This document shows, in pieces, positions 48,201-60,935 of a stretch of DNA of 64,000 nt (position 1 is the first letter of the stretch; each line of letters begins with the position of its first letter). Under the pieces are notes generated by a model, which saw only the letters and a program-made list of their open reading frames with translations, was not told the DNA's origin and ran no database searches. The DNA is taken from the NCBI GenBank assembly GCA_933228675.1, contig OW121743.1:92939998-93003997 (forward strand), read 5' to 3'. The position numbers were made by a program, and so were the translations under genes. The DNA is from Stomorhina lunata (taxonomy: Eukaryota > Arthropoda > Insecta > Diptera > Rhiniidae).

Positions 48201-48776
48201 TAAGACATAGACTAAGACATAGACTAAGACATAGACTAAGACATAGACTAAGACATAGACTAAGACATAGACTAAGACATAGACTAAGACATAGACTAAG
48301 ACATAGACTAAGACATAGACTAAGACATAGACTAAGACATAGACTAAGACATAGACTAAGACATAGACTAAGACATAGACTAAGACATAGACTAAGACAT
48401 AGACTAAGACATAGACTAAGACATAGACTAAGACATAGACTAAGACATAGACTAAGACATAGACTAAGACATAGACTAAGACATAGACTAAGACATAGAC
48501 TAAGACATAGACTAAGACATAGACTAAGACATAGACTAAGACATAGACTAAGACATAGACTAAGACATAGACTAAGACATAGACTAAGACATAGACTAAG
48601 ACATAGACTAAGACATAGACTAAGACATAGACTAAGACATAGACTAAGACATAGACTAAGACATAGACTAAGACATAGACTAAGACATAGACTAAGACAT
48701 AGACTAAGACATAGACTAAGACATAGAATAAGACATAGACTAAGACATAGACTAAGACTTATTCTAAGTCTAAGAT
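45241..48776 (+). repeat. S12 tandem array, about 3.5 kb
   Basis: This is the largest GACATAGACTAA array, close to 295 units, on the same strand as the other S12 arrays. The left edge (45241-45500) is degenerate and rich in GATATA and CTTAGATA variants; the core is almost perfect. Rare variants include ACAATTACTAAG at 46261 and GCAATTACTAAG at 47911, six-base insertions near 45582, 45597, 47391 and 48175, and AACATA variants. The open frame at 45197-45481 comes from the repeat. Confidence 0.97.
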
Positions 48777-50002
48777 ATATACATAAGATAATAAAAGCTT
48801 AAATCCCATCTCTGCTTTTCATTATCAAAACCAGACAAATTGCAAAAAGGGATAATAAGATAATACATATACACACTCACTCACTTTTCACATAAGTATC
48901 TCGCTGTTTGAAGTAAAGTAAACTTAATTTTAGTAGAACATCTTTAAAACTGAAACCCACTCGGCGCATAATTTAATTACACAAAAACACTTGAGGGTTT
49001 GAAGGAGCCTCTCAACACCGAAGGAAGCCAATGATGTTTTATCTACCAAGAGAATGTCAGTACACAAAAAGTAAAACAAAAAACATCCAATACAAGGCAA
49101 AAAATTTTTTAATAAAGCAACAAACCAGGCACTGAAATGAATAGTAAACGAATTTTTACTTCCTTTCTTGAAAATAGAAGAAGTATACTTTGGCTAGGTG
49201 TCAGAGATACTTCCTGTGTCTTTTTCTAATTTACTTTTCCACCTAAGACACTTATAGACAAATCAAATATGCGTCTCTTAATAGAATGTGTCTGTGTGTG
49301 TTTGTTGGAGTATTTGTGCGAAAGTTTACAAGTGTTGAAATGCAACACGTTCAGCATAGTAATTAGTCTTGTACGAATATTCGAAGAATGAAACATGAAC
49401 AATTTTTTAGACAAACACAAAATGAATGAGATTGATTCTTTTCTTTATTAGAAGAAAACATATTACCTAGACATTGTATTTTTAGCTTAAATATTTGTTA
49501 TTTTTTGTAAGGAGATAGACACAAATCGATTTTAGTCCTTGTATTTTAAGATGCTCTATATTATGGCGTTTTTTTTTTTTTGTTTCGGAAAAAACAGAAA
49601 TACTTCTAAATCATAAGATGTATCTACAGTCCAAACGAGAGAGTTTTCGCAAAAATAAAAAAATTATCTCTAATAGAAAAAGGCTAGATCTTATATTAGT
49701 ATATAAAATCACAACCACTGTCCAAACTAGAATGAATTTCAGACAGTCAATCCTTTTGCAAGTTTCCGATAAATAACACTGTATAACACATGAGCAACTT
49801 TTGTAAAAACATGGAAAGCTGCCTAGTGGGGGTTATATATGGGCTTAGGTGAGGCCATTTTCAAAGATTACAAATTTTTTTGCACGATTTGTCATATACT
49901 CAATAAGGCCTACAACCCAAGCTAGGTCATTTCTATAGTTTTTTTTAGTCTTACATAGTGTAATGTATAAATTTACCCCCTAATTCATAAAATAATATTA
50001 GA
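48777..50002. other. AT-rich region, no supported gene
   Basis: A less AT-rich patch at about 49810-49940 (containing CCTAGTGGGGGTTATATATG) may be an old transposon piece, but no partner copy is seen. The frame at 49226-49420 (-) is not supported. Confidence 0.4.
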
Positions 50003-50690
50003 ATTACACTTGTCAACAAGAGAAATTACTTTGAAGTTTAAGTATTTATTTTCGATATATTATGGCCCCCTAAATAAAAAACACCAAAAATTTAAAATTC
50101 TATTAACACGATTTTTTGTTTAATTATTTTCTAAAATTATGGATTTTCACAGAGGTCGTTCCACTGATTTTATCATATCTTGGGAACGGCTTATCTAAAT
50201 TCATTGAAAGTGACTAATTCATTATAAATTTTTTTAAGCCTTGATAATACAAGTTTTTCATATGCTCAACGGCTGTGGAGTTTTTTACATAAAAATATAA
50301 AAAATGTTTTTTTGCTAAATCTAAAAATTTATATTTTTCAAAAACTCATAAAAAATTGAAGATTTCAAAAACTTTCCATTTTTATTTTACGGTCTTAGAA
50401 CTGCAAGTATTATAAATAACCGAAGCCTTATTTCGTGAAAATACACGAATATATGTTGGTTTTATTGACAATAAAGTAAAAATTAGCAAACATTTTTCAT
50501 ATGAAAAATTGAAAAAAATAAGTCACGGGTACAATTTTCAAAGTATTCTAATGAAACTTGGTATTGCTTCTCAATTCCCTTACTATTTTCTTAATAAAAT
50601 CACTCTTTATGAATAAATTTTCAAGAAATAAGGTTTATTTTATTTAAAACATTCAGTTTTGTGACCATGTAATAAAAAATGTATATTTAT
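50003..50690 (-). repeat. DR2 repeat, right part, reverse orientation
   Basis: The reverse complement matches about 2270-2818. Shared landmarks include GGTGTTTT, CTCTGTGAAAATCC versus CTCTATGAAAATCC, CTTGGGAACGGCTTATCT (reverse of the block near 2655), and AACATATATTCGTGTATTTT versus AACATTTATTCATGTATTTT. The DR2 copy is interrupted here by DR1 sequence and resumes at about 51654. Confidence 0.65.
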
Positions 50691-50872
50691 ATCCTTCTCT
50701 ACTATATGTAGAAAGGGCATTATAAGTTTGTGCTGATGTATGTAACGCATAAAAATATTTGTCTAAGACCCACCTTTTAGTACACCAACAGGCTTAGAAT
50801 CACTTTCAGAGTCGATTGATTGTGGGACGATGGCTATTGAAATTCGTCAAAATCGAATCATTATTTATGGTA
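50691..50872 (-). repeat. DR1 3'-end fragment, reverse orientation
   Basis: Read on the minus strand, this carries the DR1 tail: TATGCGTTACATACATCAGC, the GGTGGGTCTTAGACAAATAT block and TCGACTC. It abuts the head of a full plus-strand DR1 copy, giving a tail-head inverted arrangement. Confidence 0.7.
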
Positions 50873-51653
50873 CATCCCTATAGTCGGTCAAGCCCGATCA
50901 TACGATAACCTTCACCCTTCAGGGCAAAGGTGTTCTTTTTCCTGTATAAAGACAAATATTGGCTATATTATGCCATCATACAAACATATTCTCAAAACTT
51001 ATACATTTAAGCTATTTCCGCCATTAGGACTTATATGAGAGCTAGGGTCAAATGCGGACCGATTATCTCGAAATTTTGCAAATTGATTACAGTTGTTACA
51101 GAAATTATGTGTGCAAAAAATAAACTTAAAATAAACTTACGAGCGTTTTAGTGAATTTCGTCTTATTAAGTGCGTCTTGAGAAAATAATTTGTATGGGAG
51201 GTATGGTCAACTGTGGACCGATTTCAACGAAATTTGGTACAGTGATTAAAGTTTACATTAGCAGTATTTGTTTTAAATTTCATGAAAAAATATTGATTTT
51301 TGTGGCCAATATATCAATTCCGGGAAGTGGGACCTATGGGAGGTACCATAAATAATGGACCGATTTTGATGAGTTTCAACAGCCATGGTCCCATTATCAA
51401 AAAAACTATTTGTGGCAAATTTCATCAAATTATCTTTAGAATTGCGACCTGTAGTTTGGTTACAAGGTTTACATGGGAGTCCAGCCAGTCAGCCAGACGG
51501 ACGGACAGACGGACGGATTGCTAAATCGACTCAGAAAGTGATTCTAAGCCTATTGGTATACTAAAAGATGGGTCTAAGACAAATATTTCTATGCGTTACA
51601 TACATCAGCACAAACTTATAATACCCTTTCCACCTATGGTGGTTAAGGGTATA
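50873..51653 (+). repeat. DR1 repeat, near full-length copy
   Basis: It contains all the landmarks of the 811-1616 copy in order: the GTCGGTCAAGCCCGA head, AATGCGGACCGATTATCTCG, GGGACCTATGGGAGGTACCA, the GACGGACGGACAGACGGACG stretch (about 51497-51516), TTTCTATGCGTTACATACAT, and an end in CACCTATGGTGGTTAAGGGT. A 74-codon frame at 51300-51524 corresponds to a 76-codon frame in the first copy. I treat this as coincidence or a remnant, not a gene. Confidence 0.8.
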
Positions 51654-51912
51654 ATGATCTTAAAAGCACTTAAAGATATTTGTGATTATATTCTGTAATT
51701 TTCAGCAAAATCGAATAATACGTTTTAAAGATGTAATAAAATGAATGGATCAGCCTCTATAAAATGGAAAATTTTATAAAACAAAATGTTAAACAATAAT
51801 GTATTTATAGAATTTTAAATCTCTACCGATTTTGTAATTAGGAGACCACAGGAAATAAAAAAATAGTGGTAGTCAATAGTAAAGCAAAAAGTTTCATTTT
51901 GTGGAGTAGTGT
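51654..51912 (-). repeat. DR2 repeat, left part, reverse orientation
   Basis: The reverse complement matches about 1893-2160 (landmarks GATCTTAAAAGCACTTAAAG, GGATCAGCCTC, GTGGAGTAGT). It is the other half of the DR2 copy split by DR1. About 110 bp of DR2 (about 2160-2270 of the intact copy) are missing at the junction. Confidence 0.65.
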
Positions 51913-53124
51913 AATGTTATATAAAAAATTGTATTCGAATCAAAGCAGGCAATATTTAGACATATAATTAAAAAAAATTATTTTCAACAGTTAGAGATGA
52001 TACATTTTACAGATATTTATGAGGATCTAAACCTTTTCTAATTTTGACAAACATTTTATATTTTTATGCCCATAATTTCCCTACACTATGAAGGCTTTTT
52101 ACTACACATATATTTCTATTCTGTTGAGTAATTTATTTAATTTATATTAATACATACATAGTGACAAATATAAATACGTAACTATACAAACATCTATAGT
52201 ACCCCAGAGTATGCGGTATACCCAAGTGTTTTGGTTTCCAATCTAGTAAAACGTTTTCGGTGGGTAGAATCTTTTGCAAAGTTTTCATCTACTCAATCTA
52301 TAATATTTTCTTCTTTGTTTCCTTTTGTGGTTTTTCCTCATATTCTTTCATTAACACAAAAAGGGATTTAATCTTTTGCATCTTGTATTAGTGGCAAGTT
52401 TTGTTGTCTTATATCTTCCCTTCTATCTCTGACTCTCGATGTGTGGCTACATGTCCTTTTTTCTCATCTCTCTTATGATTTAATATAAATTAGTTATATT
52501 TTCTCGATAAATCTTAAGGTTGTGTTTTTGTAACTGAAAACGAAAACGGTTTTCTTGGAAAGTATTTAAATCTAGAGAGTATTGAATTTTAACTACTACT
52601 ACTAACTGCTGTAGCATACAATTTTTGCTATATATAGAAGATTTTTGGTTACATTAAATTAGAAACAGATAAGATTTCCTTTATTTTTTTTTTTGCTAAT
52701 TTTATTAGTTTATATACATTTATTTATATACGTGTGTATGTATTTATCTGATTATAACTTTTCGTAATAAGTAAGAAATTACATTAGATTCAGGACAAGA
52801 AATTAAACTAATAAAGGAAATTAAATTGGGTTAACACCAATAAAAGAGGAGAAATAACAAAGTGGTAGAAATGTTTAATATGCAAAATTAAGCAATTTCT
52901 TTTATGGGTAAAATAAAATGAAGGAAATGATCTAAATCTTTCAATCAAATCTTCAGATTATTTATTTTTAAGAAATACAGAGTGGAAAAATTTTAATTTC
53001 TTTTCTTTTTCAAAACTTTTTAATTTAAATGTTTTCCTATAGAAAACTTTCCCGTGTAACTTTTTTATATACAAAAAATAAATTTATAAATACATATAAA
53101 TTTTTCTTTTAAAAAAATTATTAC
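51913..53124. other. AT-rich unique DNA
   Basis: A patch near 52200-52265 (CCCCAGAGTATGCGGTATAC) is less AT-rich but matches nothing I recognise. No gene is seen. Confidence 0.4.
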
Positions 53125-53895
53125 TGGAAACATATTTTTTTCTTTAATAAAATTTTCGGAAAACAAAATTTTTTCTATAGAAAAATTTTCGGGAAACAAA
53201 ATGTTTTCTATAGAAAAATTTTCAGGAAACAAAATTTTTTCTATAGAAAAATTTTGGTTAAACAAAAAATTTTGTTGAAACAAAATCTTTCTATAGAAAA
53301 ATTTTTGCGAAACAAAATTTTTTTCTATAGAAAAATTTTCGGGAAACAAAATTTATTCTATAGAAAAATTTTTGTGAAACAAAATTTTTTTCTATAGAAA
53401 AATTTTCGGGAAACAAAATTTATTCTATAGAAAAATTTTCAGGAAACAAAATTTTTTCTATAGAAAAATTTTCGGGAAACAAAATTTTTTCTATAGAAAA
53501 TTTTCGGGAAACAAAATTTTTTCTATAGAAAAATTTTAGGGAAACAAACTTTTTTCAATAGAAAAATTTTCAGGAAACAAAATTTTTTCTACAGAAAAAT
53601 TTTGGTGAAACAAAATTTTTGCTATAGAAAAATTTTGGTGAAACAAAATTTTTTCTATAGAAAAATTTTGGTGAAACAAAATTTTTTCTATAGAAACATT
53701 TTGGTGAAACAAAATTTTTTCTATAGAAACATTTTGGTGAAACAAAATTTTTTCTGTAGAAAAATTTTGGTGAAACAAAATTTTTTCTATAGAAAATTTT
53801 GGTGAAACAAAATTTTTTCTATAGAAAAATTTTGGTGAAACAAAATTTTTTCTATAGAAAAATTTTGGTGAAAATAAATTTTTTCTATTTTCTAT
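53125..53895 (-). repeat. S33 tandem array, minus orientation
   Basis: About 23 units of 33 bp contain GGTGAAACAAAATTTTTT then CTATAGAAAAATTTT. Units on the left (53125-53560) carry CGGGAAAC or CAGGAAAC in place of GGTGAAAC, and some are 1-2 bases longer or shorter. It is the reverse complement of the 55340-57509 array. Confidence 0.95.
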
Positions 53896-55339
53896 TTTTT
53901 CAAGTCAAATATTTTTGTTTTTTGTTTGTTTCCTTTAACTTTTTACCCTGTTTGATTCAATTTCCTTTTAAATATTTTAAGAATTTTCGTATAATGCCAA
54001 AATCCTCTTACAACAACGAATTCCTTTATCATACAACAATCAGGAAGTATTGTAGTGGTTGCTGTGAAAATACATTTATTTTTATGATGATCTCTTGAAA
54101 TTGTCTGGTTTGATTGTTTGTTGTCATTTAAGGACATCTAGAGTCATGTGTTGCAAAAGGATAACAAACTATAAAATTCGGTTTTTACATATTCCTTATT
54201 TTTATGATTTTTTAGGGTTTATTTTAATACTTTAAAGAAAGCTTAACATTTAACTTTGAAGCAAGGTTAAGAAATTTTGATAATAGATTTTATGGAAGGA
54301 AAATTTAAATTGCAGGATGAATTCAAAATATTGAAACCTTATGCAAAAGTAAAACTTTTGGTTTAAAATCATTTAAAGTGAAAGTTTAAATTAAAGTTTA
54401 AATATTTGAATTTTCAAAGTTTATCACTTGATTCTATTTAATCAACATAACAGTTTAAATCCTTGTAACTTAATTAAAATATTCGTGTGAGTTATCAGTT
54501 GCCTTAAACTAAACATTGAAATTTGTCAGTTAATATAAATATCTAACAAAGTCGCGTGTCTTAATTAGTAACAATCATTAATGTCTAATAGACATATTAT
54601 TCAGACACTTACACTTGTCCTTGTGAAGGTATTCAGATGCAAACATTTAAACAATTATATTCTCGTTGACACACACACACACACACGCATATTTACACAC
54701 TTAAGCCTATTGATATTTAAGGAAATTTAATTGACACACTTATAGTCTCTTATAAATGTGACTTCCAGCAAAAATGTAATATATCGAATAAAGGATTTTT
54801 GGAAAAATCAACTTTAAGTATAACTAAATATTAGTATGTCTTTTTTCCACAAACAAGACATTTACTGCAATTACAATAAAAAATCACTACTTCCTCAGAA
54901 AAAAATATATTTTTTTCAATCTTTTGTGATCAAATTTGTTTTAAATCATAACATTAGAGAAACATAAAGACAAGTTTTAACTTTTGCTTTACAACACGAC
55001 TTATGCGATTATTGCTTTTCATCACAGACATGTTGAACTTTAAGCTCCTTTAAACTGTTTTACATATAATTACAGACATGCAAATGTAGTCAGAGAAACC
55101 CTTTTAAGCTGAAGAATGTTATTTTCTGCTACAATGTCAATTAGCTTTAAATTAGTGATAAATCGATTGGGATTATTGTGTTTAACCGCAAACTATTGGA
55201 GTATTGGAATTTCAAAAAAGTAATTAAAATTCAGATTTAAATTTTAGACAAATATTAAAGAAATTTATTAAAGAATTAAAAGGTATATTTTGAAATAAGC
55301 AACAAGTTATATATCAACAAATTAAAACCATTATACCTA
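53896..55339. other. Non-repetitive spacer inside the inverted S33 pair
   Basis: About 1.45 kb of AT-rich unique sequence with a CACACACACACACACGCA microsatellite at about 54672-54690. Frames that run out of the flanking arrays (for example 53799-54098) are not genes. Confidence 0.5.
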
Positions 55340-57509
55340 CACCAAAATTTTCTATAGAAAAAATTTTGTTTCACCAAAATTTTTATATAGAAAAAATTTT
55401 GTTTCACCAAAATTTTTCTATAGAAAAAATTTTGTTTCACCAAAATTTTTCTATAGACAAAATTTTGTTTCACCAAAATTTTTCTATAGAAAAAATTTTG
55501 TTTCACCAAAATTTTTCTATAGAAAAAATTTTGTTTCACCAAAATTTTTCTATAGAAAAAATTTTGTTTCACCAAAATTTTGTTTTACCACAATTTTTCT
55601 ATAGAAAAAATTTTGTTTCACCAAAATTTTTCTATAGAAAAAATTTTGTTTCACCAAAATTTTTCTATAGAAAAAATTTTGTTTCACCAAAATTTTTCTA
55701 TAGAAAAAATTTTGTTTCACCAAAATTTTTCTATAGAAAAAATTTTGTTTCACCAAAATTTTTCTATAGAAAAAATTTTGTTTCACCAAAATTTTTCTAT
55801 AGAAAAAATTTTGTTTCACCAAAATTTTTCTATAGAAAAAATTTTGTTTCACCAAAATTTTTCTATAGAAAAAATTTTGTTTCACCAAAATTTTTCTATA
55901 GAAAAAATTTTGTTTCACCAAAATTTTTCTATAGAAAAAACTTTGTTTCACCAAAATTTTTCTATAGAAAAAACTTTGTTTCACCAAAATTTTTCTATAG
56001 AAAAAATTTTGTTTCACCAAAATTTTTCTATAGAAAAAATTTTGTTTCACCAAAATTTTTCTATAGAAAAAATTTTGTTTCACCAAAATTTTTCTATAGA
56101 AAAAATTTTGTTTCACCAAAATTTTTCTATAGAAAAAATTTTGTTTCACCAAAATTTTTCTATAGAAAAAATTTTGTTTCACCAAAATTTTTCTATAGAA
56201 AAAATTTTGTTTCACCAAAATTTTTCTATAGAAAAAATTTTGTTTCACCAAAATTTTTCTATAGAAAAAATTTTATTTCACCAAAATTTTTCTATAGAAA
56301 AAATTTTGTTTCACCAAAATTTTTCTACAGAAAAAATTTTGTTTCACCAAAATTTTTCTATAGAAAAAATTTTGTTTCACCAAAATTTTGCTATAGAAAA
56401 AATTTTGTTTCACCAAAATTTTTCTATAGAAAAAATTTTGTTTCACCAAAATTTTTCTATAGAAAAAATTTTGTTTCACCAAAATTTTTCTATAGAAAAA
56501 ATTTTGTTTCACCAAAATTTTTCTATAGAAAAAATTTTGTTTCACCAAAATTTTTCTACAGAAAAAATTTTGTTTCACCAAAATTTTTCTATAGAAAAAA
56601 TTTTGTTTCACCAAAATTTTTCTATAGAAAAAATTTTGTTTCACCAAAATTTTTCTATAGAAAAAATTTTGTTTCACCAAAATTTTTCTATAGAAAAAAT
56701 TTTGTTTCACCAAAATTTTTCTATAGAAAAAATTTTGTTTCACCAAAATTTTTCTATAGAAAAAATTTTGTTTCACCAAAATTTTTCTATAGAAAAACTT
56801 TTGTTTCACCAAAATTTTTCTATAGAAAAAATTTTGTTTCACCAAAATTTTTCTATAGAAAAAATTTTGTTTCACCAAAATTTTTCTATAGAAAAAATTT
56901 TGTTTCAACAAAATTTTTCTATAGAAAAAATTTTGTTTCACCAAAATTTTTCTATAGAAAAAATTTTGTTTCACCAAAATTTGTCTATAGAAAAAATTTT
57001 GTTTCACCAAAATTTGTCTATAGAAAAAATTTTGTTTCACCAAAATTTTTCTATAGAAAAAATTTTGTTTCACCAAAATTTTTCTATAGAAAAAATTTTG
57101 TTTCACCAAAATTTTTCTATAGAAAAAATTTTGTTTCACCAAAATTTTTCTATAGAAAAAATTTTGTTTCACCAAAATTTTTCTATAGAAAAAATTTTGT
57201 TTCACCAAAATTTTTCTATAGAAAAAATTTTGTTTTACCAAAATTTTTCTATAGAAAAAATTTTGTTTTACCACAATTTTTCTATAGAAAAAAAAAAATT
57301 TTGTTTCACCAAAATTTTTCTATAGAAAAAATTTTGTTTCACCTAAACTTTTCTATAGAAAAAATTTTGTTTCACCAAAATTTTTCTATAGAAAAAATTT
57401 TGTTTCACCAAAATTTTTCTATAGAAAAAATTTTGTTTCCCCAAAATTTTTCTATAGAAAAAATTTTGTTTCAACATAATTTTTCTATAGAAAAAATTTT
57501 GTTGCACCT
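55340..57509 (+). repeat. S33 tandem array, plus orientation, about 66 units
   Basis: The 33-bp unit is TTTCACCAAAATTTTT then CTATAGAAAAAATTTTG. CAAAATTTTT and AAAAATTTTG are mirror arms around CTATAG, so each unit is almost a full palindrome apart from TTTCAC. Homogeneity is very high, with only scattered substitutions and one seven-A extension at about 57289-57298. Because 33 is divisible by three, frames of 718 and 581 codons (+) and 333 and 233 codons (-) stay open. Their proteins are mere 11-residue repeats and are not called. Confidence 0.97.
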
Positions 57510-58514
57510 CCTGTTTTGTTGATAATCGGCTTGTCTTTAATTCCAGATCCTGGAAATGAAATTTTCTTTATAAATATTGTACCAGAAATTAATTGCTTAT
57601 TCTTATTCGAAAAACAAAAACCGGATTTTTTTCAATACATTTCCCCTACAAAATATTTAATTAAATGTCCATATACAATTTACAACATTCTACATAATTA
57701 AAGTTTATTAAAAACACATTAATTTTGCCCTTTTTGTAAAAGGAACATGAACAGAATGTAATACAGCCCAAAACTTCCAAAAAAGAGCAGAAATTAATTT
57801 AAAATAAAAAAAAAAAAATACAATATCAGACCGTGTTTGAAAGTAATTAAACCCCTTTTTGCTTCATTTTTATTTTAGCATAAATTTCACTCTAACGCTT
57901 TAATGTTATTGTGCTATAGTTACATTTTTTAAGGAGAAATTAAATTTACAAAATCCCTCCAAAAGGTGGAAATTTATTGAGCCCTCAATAAACACCTACC
58001 AACACACTCCTTCCTATACAGACTCATTTGCTTACACATTTATTGGGAACAGGAAAATTTGAATTTTGAGCACGTTTTCTAATAGAAGAGCATCAGAGGT
58101 TATTTATTCACTAATACTTTTACATAAGATGTAAATGTGAGTGTTTACTCATACAACTGTTGTTGTCGTTGCTGTTGATGTTCTGGTTCCAATACTCCCA
58201 AAGCATTATTGTGAAAGGGCACAAATTTGTAAAATGGCCTAAACAACAGCAACAATAAGATTGTAAATATATGTTGAAGGGCTTTTGTTCCTGTCATATT
58301 GTAGGAGAAGGTGTTTTTAATTTAATTTTCTGTGTGTGTTTCTTTTAAATTATAAAAATATTTATTGATTTTATGTTCAGAAAAACAATAAAGAAATATT
58401 TATTTTAAATGAAATTAGATGACAGGAAATTGTATATTAAATATTTTTAATTATAGAATCTTAGTTGAGATTGTAACAAATTTAATTTTTAGAACACAAG
58501 ATGGAAAAAACAAG
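57510..58514. other. AT-rich unique DNA
   Basis: It contains TTGTTGTTGTCGTTGCTGTT-type triplet-rich sequence near 58160 and CAACAGCAACAA near 58245, both common in fly noncoding DNA. No gene is called; the frame at 57516-57701 is unsupported. Confidence 0.45.
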
Positions 58515-59065
58515 CAAGAAAGTGCTATAGTCGGTCAAGCCCGACCATACGATACCCTTCACCACTAAGGTCAAAGGTGTTCTTTTTCCTATATAAAGAC
58601 AAATATTTGCTATATTTTGCCATCATACAAACATTTTCTCAAAAATTATATATTTAAGCTGTTTCCTTCATTTGGATTTATATGAGGGCTAGGGTCAAAT
58701 GTGGAACGATTATCTCGAAATTTGGCAAATTGATTACAGTTGTTACAAAAATTATGTTTGTAAAAATAAACTTAAAATTCTCATTATCTTAAGATTTAAG
58801 AGAGTTTTTGTGATTTTTGTCTCATTTAGTGCATTTTGACACATAAGTTTGTATGGGAGATATGGTCAAATGTGAACCGATTAAAACGAAATTTGGTACT
58901 GTAATTTAAGTTTACATAATCAGTATTTGTTTTAAATTTCATGAAAAAATATTGATATTTGTGGCCAAACTATCAATTCCGGGAAGAAGAACCTATGGGA
59001 GGTACGATAAATAATGGACCGATTTTAACGAATTTCAATAGCCATGGTACCACAATCAAATTAAA
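58515..59065 (+). repeat. DR1 repeat, 3'-truncated copy
   Basis: It has the complete DR1 head (GTCGGTCAAGCCCGACCATA from about 58532) and follows the family through ACCTATGGGAGGTACGATAA and AGCCATGGTACCACAATCAA. It stops about 35-40 bp before an S31 array. The GACGGACGG tail and the 3' end are missing. Confidence 0.8.
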
Positions 59066-59100
59066 ATTTTTCATAAATACTTCGTCAAAAGATTTTTTCT

Positions 59101-60935
59101 TTAAAAAAAAAAATTCAAAAATTTCTCATTTTTATAGGAAATTTCTCAAACATTTCTTATTTTTTCAGGAAATTTTTCAAAAAACTTTTTATTCTTATAA
59201 GATATTTTTTTTAAATTTTTTCTTTTTATAGGAAATTTTTCAAAAATTTCTTATTTTTATAGGAAATTTTTCAAAAATTTCTTATTTTTACAGGAAATTT
59301 TTGAAAAATTTTGTATTTTTAGGAAATTTTTCAAAAATTTCTTATTTTTATAGGAAATTTTTGAAAAATTTTGTATTTTTAGGAAATTTTTCAAAAATTT
59401 CTTATTTTTATAGGAAATTTTTCAAAAATTTCTTATTTTTATAGGATTTTTTTTCAAAAATTTCTTATTTTTATGGAAAAATTTTCAAAATTTTCTTATT
59501 TTTATAGGAAATTTTTCAAAAATTTCTTATTTTTATAGGAAATTTTTCAAAAATTTCTTATTTTTATAGGAAATTTTTCAAAAATTTCTTATTTTTATAC
59601 AAAAAATTTCTTATTTTTATAGGAAATTTTTCAAAAAATTCATATTTTTATAGGAAATTTTTCAAAAATTTCTTATTTTTATAGGTAATTTTTCAGAAAT
59701 TTCTTATTTTTATGGAAAAATTTTTAAAACTTTCTTATTTTTATAGGAAATTTTTTAAAAATTTCTTATTTTTATAAGAATTTTTTCAAACATTTTTTTA
59801 TTTTTATAGGTAATTTTTCAAAAATTTTTATTTTTATAGAAAATTTTTCAAATATTTCTTATTTTTATAGGAAATTTTTCCAAAAAATTTTTTTTATAGG
59901 AAATTTTTCAGAAATTTCTTATTTTTATGGAAAAATTTTCAAAAATTTCTTATTTTTATAGGAAAATTTTCAAAAATTTCTTATTTTTATAAGAATTCTT
60001 TCAAAAATTTTTTATTTTTATAAGAATTTTTTCAAAAATTTCTTATTTTTATTGGTAATTTTTAAAAAATTTCTTTTTTTTTAAGGAAATTTTTCAAAAA
60101 TTTCTAATTTTTATAGGAAATTTTTCAAACATTTCTAATTTTTATAGGAAATTTTTCAAAAATTTCTTATTTTTATAGGAAATTTTTCAAAAATTTCTTA
60201 GTTTTATAGGAAATTTTTCAAAAATTTCTTAGTTTTATATGAAATTTTTCAAAAATTTCTTATTTTTATAGAAAATTTATAAAAAAATTCTTATTTTGAA
60301 AGGAAATTTTTCAAAAATTTCTTATTTTTATGGAAAAAATTTCAAAAATTTCTTATTTTTATAGGAAATTTTTAAAAAATTTCTTATTTTTTTAGGAAAT
60401 TTTTCAAAAATTTCTTATTTTTATAGGAAATTTTTCAAAAATTTCATATTTTTATAGGAAATTTTTCAAAAACTTCTTATTCTTATAGGAAATTTTTCAA
60501 AAATTTCTTATTCTTACAGTAAATTTATCAAAAATTTCTTATTCTTATAGGAAATTTTTCAAAAATTTTTTATTCTTATAGGAAATTTTTCAAAAATATT
60601 TTATTCTTATAGGAAATTTTTCAGAAATTTCTTTTTCTTATAGAAAATTTTTCAAAAATTTCTTATTTTTAATGAAACATTTTTTATTTTTAAAGGAAGT
60701 TTTTCAAAAATTTCTTATTTTTGTAGGAAATTTTTTAAAAATTTCTTATTTTTCAAGAAAATTTTTTAAAGATTTCTTAATTTTATGGAAAATTTTTCAA
60801 AAATTTCTTATTTGATTGAAAATTTTTCAAAAATTTCTTAACTTCTAATTTGAATAGGAAATTTTTCAAAAATTTCGTATTTTTATGAGAAAATTTTCAA
60901 TAATTTTTTATTTTTTAATTAAAAAATTGTGTTTT
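59101..60935 (-). repeat. S31 tandem array, 31-bp units, minus orientation
   Basis: About 58 units of TTTCTTATTTTTATAGGAAA plus TTTTTCAAAAA. This consensus is the exact reverse complement of the array at 62623-63722. Homogeneity is moderate, with subtypes TTTTTAGG, TTTTATGG and TTCTTATAGG clustered locally. Confidence 0.93.

Noticed and set aside
55366..57522. Frames of 718 and 581 codons (+) and 333 and 233 codons (-)
   Set aside because: A 33-bp unit keeps several frames open by arithmetic. Overlapping frames on both strands encode only 11-residue repeats.
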